A stretch of DNA of 64,000 nucleotides from Rallus limicola (taxonomy: Eukaryota; Chordata; Aves; Gruiformes; Rallidae), in assembly GCA_022605955.1 (NCBI GenBank), contig JAKCOZ010000003.1, forward strand, positions 62,273,439 to 62,337,438, in the 5' to 3' direction. Below the pieces are notes generated by a model. The model was not told the origin of the DNA, did not search any database, and worked only from the letters and a program-made list of their open reading frames with translations. Position 1 is the stretch's first letter, and each line of letters opens with the position of its first letter. Both the position numbers and the translations under genes were made by a program. Below, piece after piece: positions 23,737 to 32,833 of this stretch.

Positions 23737-23910
23737 ACAAAAAGAAGGGACAATAGCAGCGATAGGACGGGGCAGAATGAAAAGGTAGAAATTAAGCAGT
23801 TGGGATAGAGTCACAAGGACAGTCACCACCATGTATCCATGGCATCCCAAGGGTCTGGGTCTCTCCATGTCCAGTGGTGGGCAATGGTGCAGTCTTTGTT
23901 TCAGCAAGTT

Positions 23911-23919
23911 CTTTTATCT
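23911..23919 (-). promoter_or_regulatory. LTR TATA-like box
   Basis: CTTTTATCT on the + strand reads AGATAAAAG on the - strand. It lies between the U3 repeats and the AATAAA, where the LTR core promoter should be. Confidence 0.45.
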
Positions 23920-24090
23920 CTTGCTCAGGGTTGCAGTGCCCTATGAAGTTTTAGCATGACTCCACGTTCCCCCCAGTGAGGGCCAGGCCTTAGCTTGTAC
24001 CTGCTCCACAGCTACGGTCCTGCTATTCACATGTTTCTGACGTGACTGCTGCATGATGTAGCAGGCAGGATGCTTTCACAAGTTGAGGCC

Positions 24091-24168
24091 CATAGCTGTA
24101 GGCAATCTTGAAGACAAACATTCCACAGCTGGTCTCTTACATAGCTGTAGGAAATCCTGGAGGCAAAT
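24091..24168. repeat. U3 direct repeat, two copies at a 49-base spacing
   Basis: CATAGCTGTAGGCAATCTTG (from 24091) recurs as CATAGCTGTAGGAAATCCTG (from 24140), and the similarity continues into GAAGACAAA / GAGGCAAAT. Direct repeats in U3 commonly act as enhancers in retroviral LTRs. Confidence 0.7.
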
Positions 24169-26089
24169 CTAACACAGTCTTTTTTACAGTCCTCAAGATT
24201 TCAGTGCTGATGACCTCTCAGAGAGGCTGGAGAGCTGGATATCCTTGCCATGTGGAAGAAGGGGGACTTAGTAGGTGCAGGGAAAATGGCAGGATGAAGA
24301 ATCATCACTGGAGAAGGAGTGAACAGGAGAAGCAATCAAACAACTCAGAAAAGGAGCTGAGGGACTGGATTAAAGGTTTCAGCAGTATTCCAGGAGCAAA
24401 AAGCAAGACTTCATTATTCTTAAAATTACTGGAATTGAACATGTAAAAGTCAGCCACCTTGCTTGAAAAAAGGGTTCTAACTGCTACCTGGGAAAGAATG
24501 AGTGGCCCTAGAAGTATGTGAGTAATAGCTGTGACATTGAACCATTGATTGGAGGCCTTGGTCTGTTAAAAAGTATGGATGTGGAGCTATCCCAGCTTTC
24601 CCTGCTGTTGTTCATACAGCCAAAGGCTGAATTTGGCAAACTTTGATCTTGTCTTTCATATACAGCTGGAATATCCAAGCTGCATGTGGAGAGGATCTGT
24701 AAACCATTCTGTATATGCCCACGGACATGTCATTTTGGCAGTGATGGCATAGCTTTCTGGCACTTAGTCAGTCAGTTTCTCCAAGTGTTGGGGCTGCACA
24801 TGGGAAAGAAGCACAGTTCCTCCATGCTGGAGAGTGTCTGCTAGTCTTCATTTCAGCTGGAAAACTCAACTCTGTCTTTGAAAATAGACTTTTCCTCTTG
24901 TTGAAGCTCCTTTAAAGCACTGAAGGAGTAAAGATGGGACACACCTTTGAAAGAAGCTCTAAACACTAACCACTGAGCATGAATTCAGTCGCTCCAAGAT
25001 CCTGCTATGGACCCTTTATGGGCATCGCTGTGCAGAGCACTGCAGTTTTCTGTAGGATTCAGCTACAGCATGTAGCCAAGAGCCCAGGCTCCTGTTCCTG
25101 ACTCTGTCCAAACACACTGTGACCTTGGCTCTGACACGTCTCAGTTTTTAATCATTTTGAAGGTATCCTCCCTCATGAGTTGAGGTCTGAAGAGCAGTTG
25201 AAAAGTTGTTTGGGGTCTTTTGGCCAGATTGCAATCGCTAAACTGACTCTCACAATAGGCACCAAGACATTCATGATGGTTTATTGCCTTACCCTGTGTC
25301 TCAGGTTGCACCTCAGAGCTGTGGCAGTATAATCAGAGATACAAAAGGCAATGTGTAATGTCCTCATGTATATATCCTTTACAAGGAAGGAAATGTTTTG
25401 GTATTGAAGCATTCTGAAAACATACCTCAGTTAATAGCTTGTTTGAAATAGTTATTGAATGCCAGGCACTTGGCAAGTGCTCCAGGCAGTGGAGAGTGCA
25501 GTGTGGCAGTTCTCTAATTTGCAATGTTAATGATCCAATTTAAGTAGTGTAAAGTTAGCACAAGGTACCAAACCTATAAATGTGATAATAGTGATGGCTT
25601 ATGTGCGCAAGAAGAGCCTGGAGGGAAATACAGTGTTAAATACTCCATAATGATTGGAACAGGACCCGCTTGCACTACAGGTTTTTTTTGGGGAAAATCT
25701 AACAGAATTCATGTAATTACTCCCATTTTTCTTCCTTGCCCCTCAGTTGCCTTCCCAAAGTATTTAGTCTGTGTACCGAGGTTGTCGCTTCCTCTGATAC
25801 CATAGACTCCTGGGAATAGCTAAACATCATCATCTAAAAAAAGGGATTTTCTTCCCTGTGCTGCAGATGTCATTTCTGATTAGGAAACCAGGCCTCTGAT
25901 GCATCCTGTCCCCTCCACACAGCTCATGCTGCCTTCTGTCTAGCCTGGGTGTGCTGTTGGGCAGACCCTTCACAGTCAGCCCTCCACGGAAGGGTCTCAG
26001 GATGAGCACTGCAGCACACACAGCCGGTGGCACTTCTGCCCTTGTGTGAAACAGAAAGACCCAAAGTCCTCTTTACCTGCCAGTGAGCT

Positions 26090-26330
26090 GAGGTATGCCT
26101 GCTGCAGGTTTACACAGTAAAAAGTAATTTCAGCCATGTCCTGGTTCAATTTAATTAATGTGATTTGAGGTTTTAATTATGCAGTGATATTAACACCGAT
26201 GGCTTTTCAATTGCTGGGGAAAAAATGGCTTCAAACACCGTTTTGTCTTACAATTATAAGTGAGTAGGATTCAAAATCTGGATCTTGCAGTGGATACTGC
26301 GGGCCTAATTTGTTACTGTTAAATAAGATC
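26090..26330. promoter_or_regulatory. Candidate conserved non-coding element
   Basis: A run of AT-rich but complex sequence with repeated homeodomain-type cores (TTCAATTTAATTAATGTG, GTTTTAATTATGCAGTG, TTACAATTATAAGTG). There is no repeat similarity and no exon structure. The call is by texture only. Confidence 0.18.
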
Positions 26331-27074
26331 TGTTCAGCAGTTACTCAGAAAAGTAAAACAGCAGTGTTGTAACTGGTGCATTGGCAGAGCTAGTAGAAAG
26401 TCAATAAACAGTTGTTGTTTATTGCTTTGTTGAAACTGAGTCAGTAGCTATCAGGATGCATTTCAGCACATCAGTGGCTGTGCCACCAAAAAGTCATTTA
26501 TTTTCACTTTGGTATGGGGCAGGGATGCTGAGATGAGAGGTTAGTTCTCTGGATCCAGCAGCAGGCACATGTTGACAACTATGTCTTTCCAGGAGCCTTC
26601 TGCTCTGGTCACCCTGTGATTATGAAGTTCCTTCAACATGTGTTTTTCTTCAGCTCACCCAGAGAGAAGGCGAAGGCCAGCCATGGTCCTTGGCAGTGAG
26701 AAGGGGAGTTTGGAGAACTGCTCATTCCCAGCATAAGCTGGTGTTTTGCCTGAATGAGTCTGGCTAAGAAGCAGGCTCCTCTTAAGACAGATGGTGGAAA
26801 GGGACCTAAACAAATCAGGTACCTCAGCTTGCACCAAACCCGGATCAGACGTCCCCAAATCCACATCGGCTCTGCTGACTTTCTGTGTGACGAATTGGTT
26901 TCTACCCCAGGCTTGCAACAACTCCCCAGCTTCATGAGGCAAATGTTCAGCTCCTTACCCTTACCTCTACAGGTGTTTTTAATGATACTTCCTTGCAACC
27001 CTGCTGCAATTTAAGGTAATAATTTCTTATTCTGGTGATCAGAAACATGAAAAAAATAAAAACTACCCCCTTTT

Positions 27075-27175
27075 TCCCTGTGGCAGCCTTTTCCATATCT
27101 GAAGACAGTTATTGTGTTCCTCCTTAGTCTTCCCCTTTCTTCTCTGAACAACCCCATTCTTCTGCTGTTCCTGGA
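27075..27175 (-). mobile_element. Ancient CR1 internal fragment
   Basis: The series CCTTTTCCATATCTGAAGAC, GTTATTGTGTTCCTCCTTAG, TCTTCCCCTTTCTTCTCTGA, ACAACCCCATTCTT follows the antisense pattern of the CR1 terminal ORF2 segment that codes [11 protein letters not shown] in younger copies. It is heavily mutated, with both ends lost. Confidence 0.5.
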
Positions 27176-28893
27176 TGGTTGTAGCTTCTAGCTTTTGTCT
27201 ATAGGACTGCTGAGGGGATTGCATCTTCCTTGAAATAATGGGCTTCAAAACTGTGTGTTTAAGCTGAAGCCCAAGGGGTGTGGAGAAGAGAGAGCATGAA
27301 GAGAATCTTTTGTGAGGTTTGCAGGTTCCATTCCTGCCATACATCCCCCTGTGACACTTTCCTTTCTCTTGCTGAACATGCTATTACAGACCGTTGTTCT
27401 CGCAGCCCTTGAGCCGCTCCTTTGATGCCACTTCTCACATACACAGACTGTGCACATCTTGGCTCTCAAGGGTTTCTGTTCCCACTGGGCTTTTTCCAAG
27501 CACTTTTTGTTTATAGATAGTGTTTATATTGCAGTGATACCTGGAGGCTGCAGAGGTTTGACATGCAAAACACTGTGAGATTGTGCTTTTCCGTACCTGG
27601 TTGTGCACAGCAGAGTCCCCTCCCCAGAAGCCTGCTGCCCACAGCTGCGTCTCTCCAGATAACCTGATGCAGTACAGCTTGAGGCACAGTGTATCTGCAA
27701 ACAGCACAGGATTTTCCATTTGCAGGGCAAAGGGACTGGAGGCATAAACATTTATTGGTGGGAGCAACGGTCTAGCCTGAGAGTCTGGGATGACAGCATG
27801 GGAATGATGGAAACTTCTTGGTGACCTGACTGAATCCCCTGTGTCTGGGGTGCATGTGGTTTTATACTTGTTTTCCTGGTCACTAAATCAGTCTCTTAGA
27901 CCATCTATCAATGTTTGACGTGGAAAAGAAGCCAAACACTTGGGCTTGTCTTTTCATGTTAGCATTTGTTTGCAGCATGTCATCCACATGGGCAGCTTCA
28001 GGAAGCAGGAGCCTGCCAAGCTGTGAGCATTCACTGTAGGCTGTCACACACATTGATACCGAGACTTCCAGCATCTTTACGTTGGACAGAAGACAGCAAC
28101 CACATCAGTGGTGGGTACTGCAGAGATCAAGGCAGGAGGATGTGATAGTCCCAAGGAGTCAACTCGTACTGACTCAGCTGATGATCAGACCAAAACCTCT
28201 GAACTGTGAAGAGAACTAGTGGGTAAAGCCCTGTGTATCGGATCTTTCCTTGAGGTTAGAGGGCAGTCTTCCCCCTGTGCTTTATCAAAAAGCAGAGCTG
28301 ATTTAATGGTTGTAAAATTTCCCACAGACAGGAGAGTGGAAAACATCTTCTTATGGCTGTAAAAACAACTGTTTTGTAGAATTGGAAAGGGTGGGCAGAC
28401 AGAGGCATCTCGTTTTCCAGCTATATTTTCAACGGGCAGCTGAAGGTCACTGAAGCTGCATGTGTCTGCCTTTCTTCTTCCACGTGCACTGGGATCCCCA
28501 AGGATTTACAGGGTGGAAAGCAGAGGCTTGTTAAGGTTGCAAAGTGTCAGAAGTGTTGACTATGATGGAAGGCAAAGGAAGCTGGGTTTCACAGGACGCT
28601 ATAAGGGAGTGTTAGTACCCAGCACCCAGCTCCATTGCTTGGGAAGTAGCTGCACAGCGTGGTGGCTGTGAGGGGCTGTCTCCCCCATGGTCAGTGACCT
28701 GTGGGTTACAGGGAGATGTAGATGGTAAGAGCAAAAAGTCTGTTGGCCTGGTGCATTATGGCAGATTCATTTTTCTTTCTAAGCACTGCAAAAAGGAAAG
28801 GAACATTTTATAGAAAGAATAAAAACCCTGCTGAGCATGCCATCTTCCTTAAACCCCTGATTTCAGTTTAAATGGTTTCAGCTTCTCTCTGTG

Positions 28894-28911
28894 CCCCCCC
28901 ACCCCCACCCC
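28894..28911. repeat. C-rich homopolymer tract
   Basis: CCCCCCCACCCCCACCCC, a short C-rich low-complexity run. Confidence 0.9.
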
Positions 28912-28999
28912 TGCATACTGAGGATTCACAGCACTCCTGTTCCATGAAGGTTCACTGGAACTAAATTCTGATATTCAGAAATGGCACATGATGTGCATT

Positions 29000-29665
29000 T
29001 TAGGACCTGGCTGTACCTTGCAGGAGGGCGGTTTTCAAGGTCCATTGTGTCAAGCCTATAGGAAAAAAAAAAACCAATAAGCAACTGTCCCACCATTTGA
29101 ATGCTGTGATTGTGCACGCCCCATTAAGCTGTGACTGTGTGGGGAGAAAACTTTGATTAAACTCAGGCCCCAGCCCAATGTTCATGCAGTGGCCTGATTG
29201 AATATATTTCTTTCCCTGGGAATGAAGACATAAGGAGGCCTCAGGAACAAAAAAAAGCCCACTTAAATTTATTAAATTCCCACAGCCATTTAGAGCCCCT
29301 GCAGCCATATCTCCTCCTTTGCCTTTTGATTGGGAGTGCTGTGTCCCCCCTCCCCAGCCCCACAGCAAGCAGAGAGAAGTCACATCATCTGTCCTGGGAC
29401 CAGTCACACCACTTAGCAGCTGAGATTTTGATGTCAGGTTCAGAGCAGGATGCATCGATCTAGGGAGGTTTGTGAAAAGGGAGAAAATCACCAAGTGAAT
29501 TCCAATAGTGAAAGCCAGTGGTGAGTCCCAGTGTACATTCACCAGCAAAAGGCTAGTTAGGCAGATAAGTGTTTCTCTGGGTGGGTGAGCTACAGAGAGG
29601 GAAGCACACCCCTTCGGTATGCACAGAAGCACAGCCTGTTCCTGCAAAGAGGCAGCTCCAGCCAT
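29000..29665 (-). CDS. Unexplained 221-codon open frame (doubtful gene)
   Basis: The longest uninterrupted frame in the window. The stop-free run extends from 29845, but its first ATG is at 29665, with A at -3 and G at +4, an optimal Kozak context. From there 221 codons run to a stop at 29000. The product is not recognised. It has no clear domain, is rich in S, L, G, T and C, and contains an F-F-F run encoded by an A tract on the + strand. Shorter open frames overlap it in a second - strand frame and on the + strand, suggesting a locally stop-poor composition. It could be a lineage-specific transcript, but a chance frame in non-coding DNA is the more likely reading. Confidence 0.12.
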   Translation of the reverse strand: MAGAASLQEQAVLLCIPKGCASLSVAHPPRETLICLTSLLLVNVHWDSPLAFTIGIHLVIFSLFTNLPRSMHPALNLTSKSQLLSGVTGPRTDDVTSLCLLWGWGGGTQHSQSKGKGGDMAAGALNGCGNLINLSGLFFVPEASLCLHSQGKKYIQSGHCMNIGLGPEFNQSFLPTQSQLNGACTITAFKWWDSCLLVFFFPIGLTQWTLKTALLQGTARS

Positions 29666-31820
29666 GCTGCCACAGGAATGCTGTTGATCCCCCAGCTGGG
29701 GTTGTTCCTGCAGAGTCCTGTGTGCTGCTTGTGAGGTGTTGGGCACCTTGGCAGTCCTGGGCCAGGGATAGGTACCCACTAAATGGATGGATCCATTTAA
29801 CTCTCCAGAGGGAGCAGGCCTGGCCCATGCATACAGTGAGCTCACACAGACGCTCCTGCTTTGTGATCCCTCTGTGCAAGTCTGAGGTTGCTTTTGCGGC
29901 CGAAACCTGTTCCTCTGTGGGTCTGCTGTAGAGGTGCCATGTAGCTGGGGCAGAAGAATGTTGTTTCCAACCCTTGGAGATGATTTCCTGGTGTTATTAT
30001 GGACTCTGGCTATGAATGAGCTTGCATGGCCCCGATGGACTGCACCAGCACAGGAGGCAGTACGTGGCCATCACACCGTGTCCTTTACTGTAAATATGTC
30101 TACTCCCAGGCCTTCCTGCAGCCAGTGCATTGGGGCTCCAAGGACTTGTTTGCCTTAACTAGGAAGCATCTAGCTCTTAGAGTCATGCTTCTTAAAATCA
30201 GACCCCACCTTTTCCCAGACTGCTGAAGAAAAGGTTCTCATCCAGGAAGCCTGGACTCAGGTGGTGCCACTTCCCACTCCACACATCCCTCTTGGAATGG
30301 TTCCAGCATGTCTGAGAAACAGCTGTGTCCTCTGATTTATTTGGCCCTTTCAATTAATATCTTTCCCTACAGCCTGGATTCTGGTCTAGTCCCTTCAACA
30401 CAATATGGAGATCAATCCCATGTTAGAAGGATATCCTATGAGCTGGTCTTCAGTTGAGAGCATAGAATATGACACAGAAAATAAGGATGGCTGTTTCAAG
30501 TCAGATTAAAGGTCCTGCCTACCCCTGCATCATATTCCCAAGAGGACAAGGACAGGGTGAGCTTGCACTGATGCCTCCCCAGTTTCCCCCTCCAATAATC
30601 TGTGTTTAGGGGCAGCCCCAGCCAGAAGCAGTGCTTTTGGATTTCATGGATATTCCTTCAATTCATTTTCCTCACCCTTTCCCAATCCTCTTTTAGCATC
30701 CAAGGCAGCACATCATCTGCTGTGTGGAGAAGTACTGACTGTTTCCAGCTGCTGCATTCTGGCTGCCACTTGGTATCTTGGACTTGTAGGAGATAAGGGC
30801 TAGGTGATCCCTCTTGACCTCCTCACCCCACTCAGGATTATTTAGACTCCTCCCGAAGCCCCCATCTGTTGTCTGTCCTGGCTGAAGAGTCCTGCTCTGT
30901 CTAGCTGGTCATCTGATGGAATCTGCCACCTGAGAGCTCTCTCTTGAGTGACAGTAGCTAGTTGCCACTGATCGCTTTCACATATAAAGTTGGAATTGGT
31001 TTTCTTTTGTGTCTCACTTCACTTTTAGCTTCATTTAATTTCACCTGCTGTATTTTGTCGTTTAACGTGGTTGCTGAGGTAGGATTTTCTTTAACCTAAA
31101 GTCCGTATGTTTCGTCATTTATGTATGCCTAACTCTGTTCTGCTGGAGACTGGCTTATTTGTTTGCAACCTGCTCTAACCTCTTCAGCCAGTCATTAAAC
31201 CTCCAAATTGGAGAAGTGCAGCAGGGACTGCATTAGAGAAAAGCAGAATAAATTGCATATGGTTCAGTTGTCTATTTAATGTCATTGAATGCAAATGCAA
31301 AGTCTTGTATGCACCATCCATTTTAAGTACTGTCAGAGTCTGCCAGATAGCACATAGGGGCAGGAGTTTGGTAAAACATTTTAACCCCACATGTGCTTTC
31401 TGACCAGTCTCTAGGAAGGCAGAGCCTAATTCAAGAATCAGAATTCTTCTCTTAATCACCATTTCTTAGAGAGTCAGTACGCACTGCAGAGAGACCGTGG
31501 GCACTGGGTACAAGGGACAGGTGCTCACTGGGTGATATTTTTTTACTGAGAGCAAAGTACCTTGCTGTGAAAGTCAATGATTCTGCTTCACATAGAGGTG
31601 TCAGTGCCAGATGATGAGCTGTGTTCTTGTAGGAAATACAGACTCCAGAAACAGAGAGATGGACAATACTGATCCAGCAGTTTGGAATGGTATATTCTAG
31701 TTTTTAGTTTCTGATGCTTTGTTCCACTTCTTCTAAAGTGATGGGGGTTTTTCAGGCATCAGACCTAAGATTGAGTGATTGCTTTCCCAGTGCAGCTCTA
31801 CCTATTAAAAATCCAGATTT

Positions 31821-31850
31821 CCATACACACACATACATATATATATACAT
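31821..31850. repeat. CA/TA microsatellite
   Basis: Alternating CACACACATACATATATATA-type sequence of about 30 bases. Confidence 0.85.
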
Positions 31851-32698
31851 GTTCGATTTAGTTTCCAGCTTCTCAGAGGGGAAAAAAAATGAGTGTTTGG
31901 AGACCAATTTTAATTTTCACTATGGTGCTAAATAGAGATAGTTCCATGAGGACTGGAAAGGACTTTAAATACCTGTAGCAGTGGTAGAAGTGCCTGAATT
32001 GGTAGTTTGTCTCTCTCTGAATCCTTTAATGTGCTGTACCATAAAGTACAACACTACCAGGATCAGGTTGTCTGCAAGTAGGTGTGACAGAGTGGACTCC
32101 GTGTTTGGGGAACTTTGTATTTGGGAGGGGTTTTTGGGGACAGTGAAAGATGCTGTGCTGACAGATACTAAAATTAAATCTTCCTGGTTAGCCACAAAAT
32201 AGTTCCAGTGTGGGAAGCACAGTCTGCTTCCTCCTTCTCCCAAGAAGAACTGGAGATTGAATTCTCCAACTCATTCAGTCCTCATTCCTTCTGAGTTGGA
32301 CTTTTCTTGCAGGTGGTCATGAGATTTTTAGTTTTAATCATGAGGTTGACTGGTCCATTTGGAACTCAGCTGAAAGTGTAAATGCATTTCATACAACACC
32401 CCAAAGAGTCATCACATGAAAATGGTTTGGGACTACTGCCAGCCCAAGCTGAATTTGAACTGATGACCCATGCTCCACATTATATTCCCACTATCATCCA
32501 TCATATAAATCTGATGTTGAAATCTGGTGTTTCCAGAGGTACTTCTAGCATGCTAAACGTGCTTTCAAAGCTCTTGTGTTTTGCCCCTGGGTTTCAGCTG
32601 ATCAGAACACCAGCATGTTCTGTTGCCCCTGAATGCAGATGAGGATGGTCTTGCATAACAGCCACACAACAGCTAGAGAAAAGACTGCATAACTTTTA

Positions 32699-32733
32699 GC
32701 TAAACCATCCTGTTTTGTTTCCTTTCTTGACAG
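32699..32733 (+). other. FAM219A: Branch site and splice acceptor of the FAM219A exon
   Basis: GCTAAAC at 32699-32705 matches a branch-point consensus about 30 bases before the exon. It is followed by a T-rich tract and the acceptor TTCTTGACAG ending at 32733. Confidence 0.8.
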
Positions 32734-32833
32734 GATCCAACAGCTGCAGCTATTTCGGACAGAGATTGTGATACGAGAGAGGGAGAGACTGTAGCCATGA
32801 ACTATAAGCCGTCCCCACTTCAAGTGAAACTAG
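32734..32833 (+). CDS. FAM219A: FAM219A internal coding exon
   Basis: An exon of 100 bases between a good acceptor (ending CAG at 32733) and the consensus donor GTGAGT at 32834. Starting in phase 0 it is fully open for 33 codons and leaves one G, so the next exon should complete a Glu codon if it begins with AG. The peptide starts DPTAAAISDRDCDTREGE and ends MNYKPSPLQVKL. From memory of the family this matches the N-terminal part of vertebrate FAM219A just before its EKQRELARKG segment; the paralogue FAM219B lacks the MNYKPSPLQVKL block. FAM219A is a small (about 185 residues), conserved protein of unknown biochemical role. An in-frame ATG occurs inside the exon (32797). The preceding and following coding exons were not found in the window, so both flanking introns are long. 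Confidence 0.88.

Larger units (their letters stand above)
23651..24174 (-). mobile_element. Probable solo LTR of an endogenous retrovirus
   Basis: Read on the - strand, this roughly 524-base block begins TGTTAGATTTGCCTCC and ends CCTCCTCAACA, giving the TG...CA ends of an LTR. Inside, in the right order, are a U3 with two direct repeats of about 29 bases, a TATA-like AGATAAAAG (reverse complement of 23911-23919) and an AATAAA signal about 175 bases further on. A T/G-rich GCTGTTTGGGGTGAAC stretch and a U5-like tail follow. No primer-binding site or internal viral sequence adjoins it, so a solo LTR left by recombination fits best. No clear target-site duplication was found, so the exact ends are uncertain. 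It resembles avian ERV LTRs in layout; the family was not identified. Confidence 0.6.
24175..32733. other. Non-coding stretch upstream of the FAM219A exon
   Basis: No recognised exon other than the one beginning at its right edge. It contains an old CR1 scrap, an enhancer-like patch near 26.2 kb, a long - strand open frame at 29.0-29.8 kb and two short low-complexity tracts, all listed separately. The segment next to 32733 must be FAM219A intron. Confidence 0.55.
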
